Below are positions 43,268 to 53,113 of a DNA stretch of 64,000 nucleotides, piece by piece. This DNA comes from Sedimentitalea todarodis. Its GTDB lineage: Bacteria; Pseudomonadota; Alphaproteobacteria; Rhodobacterales; Rhodobacteraceae. Location of the stretch: NCBI RefSeq assembly GCF_032595355.1, contig NZ_JASMWN010000001.1, positions 496,001-560,000 of the forward strand, written 5' to 3'. Positions within the stretch are counted from its first letter, which is position 1, and the number at the start of each line of letters is the position of its first letter. The position numbers and the translations under genes were made by a program. Under the pieces are notes generated by a model. It searched no databases and was not told where the DNA came from. It was given only the letters and a program-made list of their open reading frames with translations.

Positions 43268-44241
43268 GACGCGGCCCTTTCGTTGGAATTCAGAGGATAG
43301 TGACAGCGCGCGCGGCCCAAATCCGTGCTCTGCGGCGCAGGCGGTTCGGCCTTGCAGCGGGCATCGGCGAATTCGCAGCGGGGCGAGAAAAGACAGCCCG
43401 CAGGCCGGTCGAACTGGCCCGGAACAACACCGGGAATGGTTGGAAGATGTTTCTGCTTGGCGCGCTCTGGCAGCGCATTGAGCAATGCGGACGTATAGGG
43501 GTGATGCGGCTTGGCAAAGAGATCGGCAACCGGCTGTTCCTCGATCTTCTGCCCGGCGTATTGCACGCTGACCCGTTCGGCGGTTTCCGCCACGACGCCC
43601 ATGTCATGGGTGATCAGCACCAGCCCCATGCCAGTGTCGTCCCGCAGGCTGATCAACAGGTCCAGAATCTGCGCCTGAATGGTCACGTCCAGCGCGGTCG
43701 TCGGCTCATCCGCAATCAGGAGCTTGGGGCTGCAGGCGATGGCCATCGCGATCATGACACGCTGGTTCATGCCGCCGGACATTTGGTGCGGAAACGCCGA
43801 CAGCCGTTTTTCCGGGGCCGGAATGCCGACCTGTTCAAACAGTTCGATCGCGCGGGCCTGCCGCGCGGCTCGGTCCAGCCCGAGATGATAACGCAGCGCC
43901 TCCTTGATCTGCCATCCGACGGTGAAACAGGGATTGAGCGAGGACATCGGTTCCTGAAAGATCATCGCCAGATCCTTGCCGACAATGCGGCGTCGGGCAT
44001 TTGCCGATATTGCGCGCAGATCGTGGCCGTCGAACATCATTTCGTCTGCGGTGATCGTTGCCGTCCACGGCAGCAGCCCCATCAGGGCGAGCATCGACAC
44101 CGACTTGCCCGATCCGGACTCACCGACAATGGCCAGGATATCGCCGGTATCGACATCGACATCGACCGCGTCAACGGCGCGAAACGCACCGGAAGCGGTC
44201 GAAAAATCTACAGAGAGATTGCGTATGCGCAGCAGGCTCAT
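43264..44241 (-). CDS. dppD: dipeptide/oligopeptide ABC transporter ATP-binding protein (DppD type)
   Basis: A 325-residue ATPase partner. Walker A is GESGSGKSVSM, the signature MSGGMNQRVMIAMA and Walker B LLIADEPTTALD. The C-terminal GCLFSPRCEFADARC cysteine block is typical of Dpp/Opp ATPases. It starts 3 bases after dppC's stop. Confidence 0.92.
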   Translation of the reverse strand: MSLLRIRNLSVDFSTASGAFRAVDAVDVDVDTGDILAIVGESGSGKSVSMLALMGLLPWTATITADEMMFDGHDLRAISANARRRIVGKDLAMIFQEPMSSLNPCFTVGWQIKEALRYHLGLDRAARQARAIELFEQVGIPAPEKRLSAFPHQMSGGMNQRVMIAMAIACSPKLLIADEPTTALDVTIQAQILDLLISLRDDTGMGLVLITHDMGVVAETAERVSVQYAGQKIEEQPVADLFAKPHHPYTSALLNALPERAKQKHLPTIPGVVPGQFDRPAGCLFSPRCEFADARCKAEPPAPQSTDLGRARCHYPLNSNERAAS

Positions 44242-44244
44242 ATC

Positions 44245-45150
44245 TCAGCTCCGCTTCAGTTTCGGATCAAGCGCGTCACGTAGACCGTCGCCCATCAGGT
44301 TGATTGCCAGCACCGTGACAAGAATGGCAAGACCGGGAAAGGTCACCACCCACCACGCGCGCAGGATGAATTCGCGCGCCTCGGCCAGCATCGTGCCCCA
44401 TTCCGGAGTGGGTGGCTGTGCCCCCATGCCAAGAAAGCCGAGCGCCGCCGCATCGAGAATGGCAGTGGAAAACGACAGCGCGCCTTGCACGATGATCGGT
44501 GCAAGACAGTTGGGCAACACGGTCACGAACATCAGTCGCAGAAAACCGGCGCCGGCAACGCGGGCCGACGTTACGTAATCTTTCTGTTTTTCCGACAGCA
44601 CGCTGGCCCGTGTCAGGCGAACGTAGTGGGGTTGCAGGACAATCGCGATGGCAATCATGGCGTTGGTCAGGCTCGGTCCGAGGATCGCCACCAGCACCAG
44701 CGCCAGCAACAGCGACGGAAAGGCGAGGATCACGTCCATGATCCGCATGATGATGCTATCCAGCCATTGCGGGGCAAACCCCGCGATCAGACCGACCATG
44801 ATGCCGCCAGAGGCTGCGATCGTTACCACGATCACACCCACGAAGAACGAAAACCGCGCGCCAACGACCAGGCGAGACAGCATGTCCCGACCCAGGGGAT
44901 CCGTGCCCAGCGGAAACGTCCAGTTGCCGCCTTCCTGCCAGGCGGGGGGGAGCAGGGTGAACTGCCGGAATTGCTCGGTCGGGTCATGCGGCGCCAGAAG
45001 CGGACCGAAGGCCGCGCAAAAGACGAATGCCGCAAAAATCCACAGCCCGAACACGGCACCGCGGTTTTCCCGGAAATAGTACCAGAATTCGCTCAACCGG
45101 CTGGGGCGGCTCATCTCGGTCGGGGCGTTGGCAGAAACGGTATCGGTCAT
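44245..45150 (-). CDS. dppC: peptide ABC transporter permease (DppC type)
   Basis: A 301-residue inner-membrane permease with about six hydrophobic segments and an EAA-type loop near ARVAGAGFLRLMFVTVLPNCLAP. It has the N-terminal FGPLLAPHDP block and the LGTDPLGRDMLSRL block of the DppC family. ATG 45150 is one base past the dppB stop; the longer frame to 45198 would overlap dppB and was not used. Confidence 0.9.
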   Translation of the reverse strand: MTDTVSANAPTEMSRPSRLSEFWYYFRENRGAVFGLWIFAAFVFCAAFGPLLAPHDPTEQFRQFTLLPPAWQEGGNWTFPLGTDPLGRDMLSRLVVGARFSFFVGVIVVTIAASGGIMVGLIAGFAPQWLDSIIMRIMDVILAFPSLLLALVLVAILGPSLTNAMIAIAIVLQPHYVRLTRASVLSEKQKDYVTSARVAGAGFLRLMFVTVLPNCLAPIIVQGALSFSTAILDAAALGFLGMGAQPPTPEWGTMLAEAREFILRAWWVVTFPGLAILVTVLAINLMGDGLRDALDPKLKRS

Positions 45151-45151
45151 A

Positions 45152-46159
45152 TTAGCGCGCCCTGATCTTGGGGTTGATGACGCCATAGAGCACATCAACG
45201 GTGAGATTCACGACCATCACCATGACCGCGATCAGCAACAAGCCACCTTGCACAACCGGATAGTCACGCCGGAAAATGCTGTCGACCATCCATTTGCCGA
45301 TGCCCGGCCAGCTGAAGATCGTTTCGGTCAGGATGGCACCGGCCAGCAGGGTGCCGACCGACAGGCCGATCACCGTAATCACCGGGATCAGGGCATTGCG
45401 CAGCGCGTGGATGCCGTTGATCCGCCCCGGCGTCAGCCCCTTGGCGCGGGCGGTGCGGATGTAATCCTCGCCCAGCACCTCGAGCATCGCCGAGCGGGTC
45501 TGTCGTGCGATCACCGCCAGCGGGATGGTGCCCAGAACGATGGTCGGCAGGATCAGGTGGCGCACCGCGGAGAGGAATGCGCCCTTTTGGCCCGAAGCCA
45601 GACTGTCGATCAGCATAAAGCCCGTGGCGTCAGGAAAGTAGTAGGTCAGATCGATCCGGCCCGACACTGGCGTCCAGCCCAGATTGCCGGAAAACACGAT
45701 GATCAGCAGCAGCGCCCACCAGAAGATCGGCATGGAGTATCCGACCAGCGCGGTTGACATCAGTGCACGGTCAAAGAACTTGCCCCGGTTCACGGCTGCA
45801 ATCACGCCAGCAGGCAAGCCGAGCATGACCGCAAAGATCATCGCGCAGAGCGACAGTTCCAACGTCGCAGGGAAGAGCGAAAAAAACTCATCCCAGACCG
45901 GGCGTTTGGTCACGAATGAATTGCCGAGATCGCCTTGAAGCACGCCGCTGAAATAATCCCAGAACTGCACGTGGATCGGCCTGTCAAAGCCGAATTGCTC
46001 GGTCAGTTCCTGATATCGTTCTGCGGTCAGCCCGCGTTCCCCGGCCATCACGACGATCGGGTCTCCGGGGAGCATGCGGATGAACGCAAATGAAATGAGG
46101 GTTACCCCGATGAAGGTCGGGATGAATGTCAGAAGACGAGAGCCCAGATATTTCAGCAT
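45152..46159 (-). CDS. dppB: peptide ABC transporter permease (DppB type)
   Basis: A 335-residue permease opening LKYLGSRLLTFIPTFIGVTLISF. It has the MLPGDPI block after the first membrane segment and the EAA loop IRTARAKGLTPGRINGIHALRNALIP. It overlaps the M24 peptidase gene by 7 bases and leads into dppC. Confidence 0.91.
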   Translation of the reverse strand: MLKYLGSRLLTFIPTFIGVTLISFAFIRMLPGDPIVVMAGERGLTAERYQELTEQFGFDRPIHVQFWDYFSGVLQGDLGNSFVTKRPVWDEFFSLFPATLELSLCAMIFAVMLGLPAGVIAAVNRGKFFDRALMSTALVGYSMPIFWWALLLIIVFSGNLGWTPVSGRIDLTYYFPDATGFMLIDSLASGQKGAFLSAVRHLILPTIVLGTIPLAVIARQTRSAMLEVLGEDYIRTARAKGLTPGRINGIHALRNALIPVITVIGLSVGTLLAGAILTETIFSWPGIGKWMVDSIFRRDYPVVQGGLLLIAVMVMVVNLTVDVLYGVINPKIRAR

Positions 46160-47286
46160 GGTAGCACCGTCAACTCCTTGGGATAGCGGGTCAGCGACGT
46201 ACAGCCGGTTTCGGTAATCAGCACATCGTCTTCGATGCGCACTCCGAAATTGCCGATGTCATAGAGGCCCGGCTCATTGGTAAAGACCGTTCCAGCGGGC
46301 AGGGGAAGGTGATTGCCTCGCACGATATAGGGCGCTTCATGCACTTCACGCCCAAGACCGTGGCCAGTCTTGGTGCGGATACGATCTGCAAAGCGCGAAA
46401 CCTCGAGCACGCCGGTCACGGCGTCGTCGATTTCATGCGCGGTGACGCCCGCGCGGGCCACATCATGGCCGCGCAGGTTTGCCCGCAGCACGGTGTCATA
46501 GACCTCTTGCGCCTCGTCACTGGCATGGCTCAGAAAAAATGTACGGGTGATGTCGGCGGCAAACCCATGCTTGCGCGCGCCAAAATCAAAGAGCAGCGCA
46601 TCGCCGGCCTTGACCGCGTAATCGGCACGGGCGTGGGCATGTGGGCGGGCAGAATTGTCACCGGCGGCGACGATCGGCGGGAACGCAAGATCGTCAGCGC
46701 CCTCGGCAAACAGCGCCTGGATCAGCGCCTGTTCGATATCGGTCTCGCTCTGACCCGGCCGAATGGTCTCTAGGGCGCGATCCAGAGCACGTTCGGAAAT
46801 GTCGATCGCCGATTGCAGGGCGGCTATGTCTTGCGGTGTCTTGATCATGCGCAACCCTGAAATGGCCTGCTCGCCGTCAACGATCTGCAGATCGGGCTGC
46901 GCGGCCTTCAGCGCGTGATGCACGAAAACCCGCATGACCTGGCCCTCCACGGCCAGTGACGCGATCCCGAGATGCGCGGTCAGCGCCGCAAAGGCCGCAT
47001 CATAGCCATCCTGATCGCGCCAGTCGAACACCACCCCCTGAAACCCGACAAGGTCCCAGCTGCGCAGCTCCAGGTTTGGCACCAGCGCGGCCGCAGGTCC
47101 GTTGGCCGGGATCACCAGCAGGAAGGGCCGTTCGTGGCTCATGAAGGAATGGGTCAGCGCGCGGGTAAAGTTCGGCCCCGGCACAAGCGCAACCGCATCA
47201 ACGCCCAGGTCGGCGGCAACGACGGCATAGTCGGACAATCGGTCGGAAAGTGTCTGTGTCACGGGGGCGGCAGCTTTCGGTCTCAC
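46153..47286 (-). CDS. M24-family Xaa-Pro aminopeptidase/dipeptidase inside the peptide-uptake operon
   Basis: A 377-residue pita-bread-fold metallopeptidase. The N-terminal domain spans about 1-140. Metal ligands fit DFGARKHGFAADITRTFF (two Asp), the GHGLGREVHEAPYI His and the terminal NEPGLYD and RIEDDVLIT Glu residues. It probably cleaves peptides with Pro at position two after import. GTG at 47286 was taken as the start; a GTG at 47262 is possible. It overlaps dppB by 7 bases and lies 42 bases after dppA, so it belongs to the operon. Confidence 0.87.
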   Translation of the reverse strand: MRPKAAAPVTQTLSDRLSDYAVVAADLGVDAVALVPGPNFTRALTHSFMSHERPFLLVIPANGPAAALVPNLELRSWDLVGFQGVVFDWRDQDGYDAAFAALTAHLGIASLAVEGQVMRVFVHHALKAAQPDLQIVDGEQAISGLRMIKTPQDIAALQSAIDISERALDRALETIRPGQSETDIEQALIQALFAEGADDLAFPPIVAAGDNSARPHAHARADYAVKAGDALLFDFGARKHGFAADITRTFFLSHASDEAQEVYDTVLRANLRGHDVARAGVTAHEIDDAVTGVLEVSRFADRIRTKTGHGLGREVHEAPYIVRGNHLPLPAGTVFTNEPGLYDIGNFGVRIEDDVLITETGCTSLTRYPKELTVLPC

Positions 47287-47328
47287 AGGGAAATCGGGGC
47301 GACCCGCATTGGGCCGCCCCGGATCGTA

Positions 47329-48921
47329 TCAGTTGGACAGACCAACCTGGTTGAAGATGTGCCCACCCAGCGGGTGCACGACATAGCCTTCAACCTCGGG
47401 GCGCATGGTCATATAGACCACCGAATGCGCGATGGTCGCCCAGGGCGCCTGATCCTTGAAGATCACCTGTGCTTCTTCATACAGCGGCGCACGCTCTTCC
47501 TGCGTTGGCAGGACCTTGGCCTTTTGCAGCAGCTCATCGAATGGCTCGTGGCACCACATCGCACGGTTCGAACCGCCGACAGCGTCACAGCCCAGCAGCA
47601 CGGCAAGGAAGTTGTCCGGATCGCCATTGTCACCGGTCCAGCCCAGAAGCACCGCACCATCGCGATCTTCTGCCTTTGACCGCTCCAGATACTCGCCCCA
47701 TTCATAGGATACGATCTCGACATCGACCCCGATCTTGGCGAAATCCGCCTGCATCAGCTCGGCCATGCGCCGCGCATTGGGGTTGTAGGGGCGCTGTACC
47801 GGCATCGCCCAGATCTTCATCTTCAGATCGGTGACACCTTCGGCCTCGAGCATTGCCTTGGCCGCTTCCGGATCAAAGGCATCGTCCTCGATCGCATCAT
47901 TGTAGGACCACATGGTCGGCGGGATCGGATTCTTGGCGATCTGGCCGGAGCCCTGGAACACCACGTCGATGATCGCCTGCTTGTCAATCGCCATGTTCAG
48001 CGCCTTGCGCACCTTGGGATTGTCATAGGGCGGCATCTTGGCGTTGTAGGCCAGATAACCCACGTTAAGCCCTTCCTGCTCCATCACCACGATATCGGCA
48101 TCATCCTTCATCGCCTGGACGTCGGCAGGGTTCGGATAGGCCGTGACATGGCATTCACCCGCCTGCACCTTCTGGTAGCGCACGCTCGCGTCAGGTGTGA
48201 TCGCAAAGATCAGCGCCTCGACCTTGGCGGGATCACCCCAGTAATCGTCGTTGCGCAGATACCGGATCACGGCATCTTTCTGATAGGCTTGGAACGTGAA
48301 CGGGCCGGTGCCGATAGGGGCCTGGTTGACCATCTCGGGCGTACCGGCCTCCATCATCGCGTCGGCGTATTCCGCTGACACGATCGACGCGAAATCCATC
48401 GCCATGTTCGCGATGAATGGTGCTTCGGGACGGGCCAGGTTGAACTTGACGGTATAGTCGTCGACCTTTTCAATGGACTTGACTAGATCGCCCATCGACA
48501 TGCCGCCGTAGTACTCCCAGGTGCCGCCGGATACGGTGTGATACGGATTTTCTTCATTGCCCTGACGGTCAAAGGAGAAGATCACGTCATCCGCGTTGAA
48601 ATCACGGCTGGGCGTGAAATTGTCATTGCTGTGAAACTTGACGCCCTGACGCAGTTTGAATGTCACCGTCAAACCGTCGTCCGAAACTTCCCAGCTTTCA
48701 GCAAGGCCGGGAATGACTTCGGTCGTGCCGACCTTGAATTCGGCCAGGCGATTGTAAAGCGGATGGCTTGAGGCGTCAAAGGTTGTCCCGGCGGTGTAGA
48801 GCGCGGGGTCGAATCCTTCCGGCGAGCCTTCCGAGCAATAGACCAGCGCTTGTGCAGAGAGTGACCCGGCACTCAGCGCCAATGCTGTCGCACCGGCTGC
48901 CAAACAAGATTTCAATGTCAT
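47329..48921 (-). CDS. dppA: peptide ABC transporter substrate-binding protein (DppA type)
   Basis: A 530-residue periplasmic binding protein (SBP family 5). A signal peptide (LKSCLAAGATALALSAGSLSA) leads to the mature start LVYCSEGSPEGFDP. The SBP-5 blocks PGLAESWEVSDDGLTVTFKL and KFHSN follow, and the chain ends normally. ATG 48921 has gggaga upstream. First gene of the dppA-M24-BCDF operon; peptides or dipeptides are the likely cargo. Confidence 0.92.
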   Translation of the reverse strand: MTLKSCLAAGATALALSAGSLSAQALVYCSEGSPEGFDPALYTAGTTFDASSHPLYNRLAEFKVGTTEVIPGLAESWEVSDDGLTVTFKLRQGVKFHSNDNFTPSRDFNADDVIFSFDRQGNEENPYHTVSGGTWEYYGGMSMGDLVKSIEKVDDYTVKFNLARPEAPFIANMAMDFASIVSAEYADAMMEAGTPEMVNQAPIGTGPFTFQAYQKDAVIRYLRNDDYWGDPAKVEALIFAITPDASVRYQKVQAGECHVTAYPNPADVQAMKDDADIVVMEQEGLNVGYLAYNAKMPPYDNPKVRKALNMAIDKQAIIDVVFQGSGQIAKNPIPPTMWSYNDAIEDDAFDPEAAKAMLEAEGVTDLKMKIWAMPVQRPYNPNARRMAELMQADFAKIGVDVEIVSYEWGEYLERSKAEDRDGAVLLGWTGDNGDPDNFLAVLLGCDAVGGSNRAMWCHEPFDELLQKAKVLPTQEERAPLYEEAQVIFKDQAPWATIAHSVVYMTMRPEVEGYVVHPLGGHIFNQVGLSN

Positions 48922-49184
48922 CAAATTCTCCCAATTTCAGTGTTTTTGTTATCGACGCGATGCGCCAAGTGGCTCTGCGACCACTACGTACTTTACAGCC
49001 TGCCACCGAATGGGGCGCGTGAAAAGAGCCGACCAATGGTTACGCAAAGAAAACTTGCAGTAAACTGCGCTCCAACGCCCCGTGATTGACGAGAACGGCA
49101 CGTTGCGGCCTGATGCAGGCGATTTGGGTCGACGCTTCCATTAACCCTGATAGAAAGATCGCCAGATCAAAAGGGAGGAAAGTC

Positions 49185-50141
49185 ATGATCAATCTCAGAT
49201 TGCCGCTTGTCACTGCGGCCATCGCGGCCAGTCTCGCGCTGCCTGTCGCCGCCGAAACCCGCGTCACCTACAAATCCGCCAAGACCGCCTCGTCCTACTA
49301 CCAGATGGGCGTGCAGATCGCCGAGGCGATGAAGGCAGGGTCCGAGGGCGACATCATTGTCACCGTCGAGGAGAGTCAGGGATCGGTTCAGAACGTGATG
49401 GAGGTGCGCGCGCGCGGTGGCGACTATGTGTTCACCACACCGCCGGTGCTCGTGAAGCTCGCGCAAGCCGGCAAGGCGATGTTCGACGGCAAGGGCGATC
49501 CGGCCTTTGACGAGATTCGCGCGCTGTTTCCAATCCCCTCGCTGACCATGCATTTTGTCATGTCTGAAGACTCGGGCGTCACCGATTTCGCCGGCATGGA
49601 AGGCAAGACCATCCTGCTTGGCAAAGGATCATTCGGTGCGCGGGAAGGGGAGAAATACCTTGGGCTGTTCGGACTTGAGGGCAAGGTCGAAATCGCGGAT
49701 GTGGAACTTTCCGGCGCGGTGCCGGCGCTCAAGAACGGCCAGATCGACGGATTCGTGACCGCCGGGTCCTGGCCTGCGCCCAATGTGATCGAGGCGGCGG
49801 CTTCGACGGGGGTACGCGTGCTCTCGTTGTCCGACGAGGAAATCGCGGCCACCAAGCGTGCCAAGCTGGTGATCCCCGCGGGCACCTACACCGGTCAGAC
49901 CGAGGATATCGTGACGACGTCGCTGCCCGTCGCGGCGTTCACCACCACCAAGATGGATGACGACACGGCCTATGCGCTGACCAAGACATTCTGGGAAAGC
50001 AAGGCCCAGATGGGCGCGGACGCGGCCTGGTGGAACGGAGTCGATCAGGCGCTGATGGCCAACATCACCGGCAAGATCCACCCCGGTGCCCAAAGGTACT
50101 ATGCCGAAGCCGGAATCGAGCTGACGGACGCGCAGAAATAA
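49185..50141 (+). CDS. TAXI-family TRAP transporter solute-binding protein
   Basis: A 318-residue periplasmic protein. The signal peptide (hydrophobic run LVTAAIAASLALPVAA) precedes SSYYQMGVQIAEAMKAG. The TAXI-type blocks ENVMEVRARGGDYVF and FGAREGEKYLGLFGL come later. The ORF is open to 49086, but ATG 49185 with aggaaag gives the signal peptide. It would bind an organic acid or amino acid for the downstream permease; the ligand is unknown. Confidence 0.9.
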   Translation: MINLRLPLVTAAIAASLALPVAAETRVTYKSAKTASSYYQMGVQIAEAMKAGSEGDIIVTVEESQGSVQNVMEVRARGGDYVFTTPPVLVKLAQAGKAMFDGKGDPAFDEIRALFPIPSLTMHFVMSEDSGVTDFAGMEGKTILLGKGSFGAREGEKYLGLFGLEGKVEIADVELSGAVPALKNGQIDGFVTAGSWPAPNVIEAAASTGVRVLSLSDEEIAATKRAKLVIPAGTYTGQTEDIVTTSLPVAAFTTTKMDDDTAYALTKTFWESKAQMGADAAWWNGVDQALMANITGKIHPGAQRYYAEAGIELTDAQK

Positions 50142-50160
50142 CGCGCTGTCACGCGACGGG

Positions 50161-50185
50161 CCGGGCAGGTGCTGCCCGGTCTTTC
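50161..50185 (+). terminator. intercistronic hairpin between the TAXI binding protein and the TRAP permease
   Basis: A perfect 8-bp stem, ccgggcag (50161-50168) with ctgcccgg (50172-50179), a 3-base loop and a short tctttc tail. Partial termination or mRNA protection here would let the binding protein be made in excess over the permease, as is common in such operons. Confidence 0.6.
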
Positions 50186-50198
50186 ATAGAGGTGAGTG

Positions 50199-51983
50199 AT
50201 GACCGATACCGCAGATGCGCCGCCGCTGCGCCCTCTCTGGCTCGCCCTTGCGGCGGCCATGGTGGCGTTTCACCTCGGGCTGATTTTCTGGGGGCTGGTT
50301 CCCAATCTGGTCAGCCGGCCATTGCACCTCGCCTTCGTGCTGCCCTGGGTGTTTGTGTATGGTGCCAGGTCAGGCTTCCAATCGGTCAGTGGTCTGATCC
50401 TCGCCACGCTTGGCGTTTTCGCAGCGCTGTGGATCGCGCTAAACCACAACATGCTGGGCGATCAGTATGGTTTTCTCGAAAACGATTTTCAGCTCGGAAT
50501 CGCAGTTGTGCTGCTGGTTTGCGTGATCGAGGCTGCGCGCCGGGCCATTGGCTGGCCCTTGCCGTCGGTCGCGGTGCTGGCGCTGGCCTACGCCATGCTG
50601 GGCCAGTACATACCCGGTGAATTCGGCCATTCGGGCACGCCGCTTTACAGCTTCCTCGGAACCATGACTATTGCCGAAGGTGGCATCTGGGGCAGCCTGA
50701 CCGCCGTGTCCGTCGGCGTGGTGTCGATATTCGTGATCTTTGGTGCCGTGCTGAATGCGGGCGAGGCCGGGCAGGGCTTCATGAATGTCGCCTCCGTTGC
50801 GGCCGGGCGACTCACTGGGGGTGCGGCCAAGGTCTCGGTCATTTCCTCCGCACTGTTCGGCTCTATCTCGGGGTCTGCCTCGGCCAATGTGGCCTCGACC
50901 GGCGCGATCACGCTGCCCGCCATGACGCGGCTGGGATATCCCAAGCGATTGGCGGCGGCGGTCGAGGCCGTGGCCAGTTCCGGCGGTCAGATCATGCCAC
51001 CGCTGATGGGGGCCGGGGCCTTTGTCATGGTCGAACTGACCGGTATTCCCTACACCGGCATCATGGCCGCCGCGATCCTGCCCGCATTCCTATACTTCTT
51101 CGCGGTCTGGGTCGGGATCAACGCCTATGCCGGGCGCTATGAGCTACGCGGCATCGACACGGCGGATCAACCGGGGCGGCGCGATGTTCTGATCACCTCG
51201 GCCTTTTTCCTGGTTCCGTTCTCAGTGTTGCTCTGGGGGATGTTCGGGGCGGGTTTCACGCCGCAATACGCGGCCTGCCTGTCGATACTTGCGGGCGCGA
51301 TCCTCTTGTTTTTTAATCGCACCGGCCGATTTGACGGCGCACAGGTGGCCGAGCGGATGTCGTCCGCATTGCTGAATGCGGCGCGGCAGATCGCGATGAT
51401 CGCCTCGATCATCTTTTGTGCGTCGATCATCATCGGGGTGCTGTCGGTCACCGGTCTTGGTGTCAAGATCACCTCGTTGATCTTGTCCGCCTCGGGCGGT
51501 CTGCTGTGGCCGTCGCTCTTGCTGACGGCGCTGGCCTGTCTCGTGCTCGGCATGGAGGTTCCGACAACGGCGGCCTACGTGATCTGCGTTTCCGTGGCTG
51601 GCCCCGCCTTGATCCAACAGGGGCTCGAGCCGCTCCAGGCACATCTCTTCGTGTTCTGGTTCGCGCTGCTCTCGACCATCACGCCGCCGGTCTGTGGTGC
51701 GGTTTTCATCGCTGCGGGGATGATCGGCGAAAGCTGGGTCAAGGTGGCTCTGACCGCCATGGCCCTAGGCGTCGGGCTGTATGTGATCCCGCTGGCGATG
51801 ATCGCCAACCCGAATCTCTTGCGCATTGCCGATGCGCCGCTGATGGCCCTTTTTGCCTTGTGCCGCGTGGCAATCGGTCTGGGTCTGCTCAGCTATGGCC
51901 TGATCGGTGCGCGCGGTCTGCTGCGCAAGGGGTCATTGGGTGCCGTAGGGCTGGCCATCGCCATGTCGGGTGTTGTGATCTGA
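50199..51983 (+). CDS. TRAP transporter fused small and large permease subunits (TAXI type)
   Basis: A 594-residue inner-membrane protein with many hydrophobic segments. The N-terminal 160 residues resemble the DctQ small subunit, and the remainder is DctM-like with SSALFGSISGSASANVASTGAITLPAM. The second repeat LTALACLVLGMEVPTTAAYVICV and the SSGGQIMPPLMGAGAF block are also present. Fused QM proteins are normal for TAXI systems. The ATG at 50199 follows gaggtgag. It works with the binding protein just upstream. Confidence 0.9.
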   Translation: MTDTADAPPLRPLWLALAAAMVAFHLGLIFWGLVPNLVSRPLHLAFVLPWVFVYGARSGFQSVSGLILATLGVFAALWIALNHNMLGDQYGFLENDFQLGIAVVLLVCVIEAARRAIGWPLPSVAVLALAYAMLGQYIPGEFGHSGTPLYSFLGTMTIAEGGIWGSLTAVSVGVVSIFVIFGAVLNAGEAGQGFMNVASVAAGRLTGGAAKVSVISSALFGSISGSASANVASTGAITLPAMTRLGYPKRLAAAVEAVASSGGQIMPPLMGAGAFVMVELTGIPYTGIMAAAILPAFLYFFAVWVGINAYAGRYELRGIDTADQPGRRDVLITSAFFLVPFSVLLWGMFGAGFTPQYAACLSILAGAILLFFNRTGRFDGAQVAERMSSALLNAARQIAMIASIIFCASIIIGVLSVTGLGVKITSLILSASGGLLWPSLLLTALACLVLGMEVPTTAAYVICVSVAGPALIQQGLEPLQAHLFVFWFALLSTITPPVCGAVFIAAGMIGESWVKVALTAMALGVGLYVIPLAMIANPNLLRIADAPLMALFALCRVAIGLGLLSYGLIGARGLLRKGSLGAVGLAIAMSGVVI

Positions 51984-52131
51984 GCGCTGCCGGCGCAATG
52001 GAATACGCCTTTGGTCCCGGTTTTGTGAGCCTCGTGGATGCGGCAGGATCAGCGCGCAAGGCGCGGGGTGCCGGTTGCATGGCCTGGCCGCGCAGCCTCG
52101 CTGTTTCGCCAATCGCATCGGGGGAAGTATG

Positions 52132-53109
52132 ATGAAACTTGTCAACTGTGTCAGCGGGGCCCTGGCGCTCTGCTGGGTGGTTCTGGGCACGGCGTTGGCG
52201 GCGCAGCAGATGCCTGTCGTCCGGGTGGCGGTCTTGCAAATCGGAACCGTCAACTGGGAACTGGACACTATCGAGCGCAACGGGTTCGACATCGCCAACG
52301 GCTTTGAACTTGCGGCATTGCCCTATGCCGACAATGGTGCGACGCGGGTGGCGTTTGAAGGGGGCGACGCGGACGTTGCGGTGGTCGACTGGATCTGGGC
52401 CGCGCGTCAACGGGCGGCAGGCAAGGACTACGTGTTCATCCCCTATTCCAAGGCGGTTGGCGGGCTGGTCGTGCCGGGGGACAGTCCGGCGCAAGGCCTG
52501 ACGGATCTGGCTGGTGCCAAGATCGGCATTGCGGGCGGACCTCTCGACAAGAGCTGGCTGATCCTGCAGGCCTATGCGGAGCAGGAATATGGCATGGATC
52601 TGACTGAAGACACCGAACAGGTCTATGGCGCGCCGCCGCTGATCTACAAGACCGCACTGGCTGGCGATATGGCCGGCGCGATCAACTATTGGCATTTTCT
52701 GGCCAAGATGAAAGCTGGTGGAATGCGCGAGTTGCTGTCTGTGTCCGAGGCAACACTGGCGCTTGGTCTGGACCCGGATGTGCCATTGCTCGGATATGTG
52801 ATGAAAGAGAGTTTTCTGGCCGAGCATCCGGAGATGGCGAGAGCATTCTATGCCGCGACGCGGGAGTCCAAAGCGTTGCTGGCCGAGGACGACGATGCGT
52901 GGGAGCCATTGCGCGAGCGAATGAACGTGCGCTCCGAGGCAGAGTTTCACACGCTGCGCGACGATTTCAGAGCGGGTATTCCGGCAGAAGGTCCGATCAA
53001 CGAGGCCAGCGCCGACAAGCTCCTGCAGTTGATGGCCGAGTTGGGTGGCGAAACGCTGGTGGGCGGGGCCACGACCTTGCCGCCGGGGCTGTTCGCAGAG
53101 TTTCAATGA
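52132..53109 (+). CDS. NitT/TauT-type ABC transporter substrate-binding protein
   Basis: A 325-residue exported binding protein. A signal-peptide-like start (LVNCVSGALALCWVVLGTALAA) leads to VVRVAVLQIGTVNWELDTI. Later blocks are GGDADVAVVDWIWAAR and LAGAKIGIAGGPLDKSWLIL, as in the SsuA/TauA/NMT1 group. ATG 52132 was chosen for spacing from 'ggggga'; ATG 52129 and an earlier frame to 52075 exist. Cargo is unknown: sulfonates, nitrate, pyrimidines and metal-linked solutes are all seen in this group. Confidence 0.82.
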   Translation: MKLVNCVSGALALCWVVLGTALAAQQMPVVRVAVLQIGTVNWELDTIERNGFDIANGFELAALPYADNGATRVAFEGGDADVAVVDWIWAARQRAAGKDYVFIPYSKAVGGLVVPGDSPAQGLTDLAGAKIGIAGGPLDKSWLILQAYAEQEYGMDLTEDTEQVYGAPPLIYKTALAGDMAGAINYWHFLAKMKAGGMRELLSVSEATLALGLDPDVPLLGYVMKESFLAEHPEMARAFYAATRESKALLAEDDDAWEPLRERMNVRSEAEFHTLRDDFRAGIPAEGPINEASADKLLQLMAELGGETLVGGATTLPPGLFAEFQ

Positions 53110-53113
53110 CCCC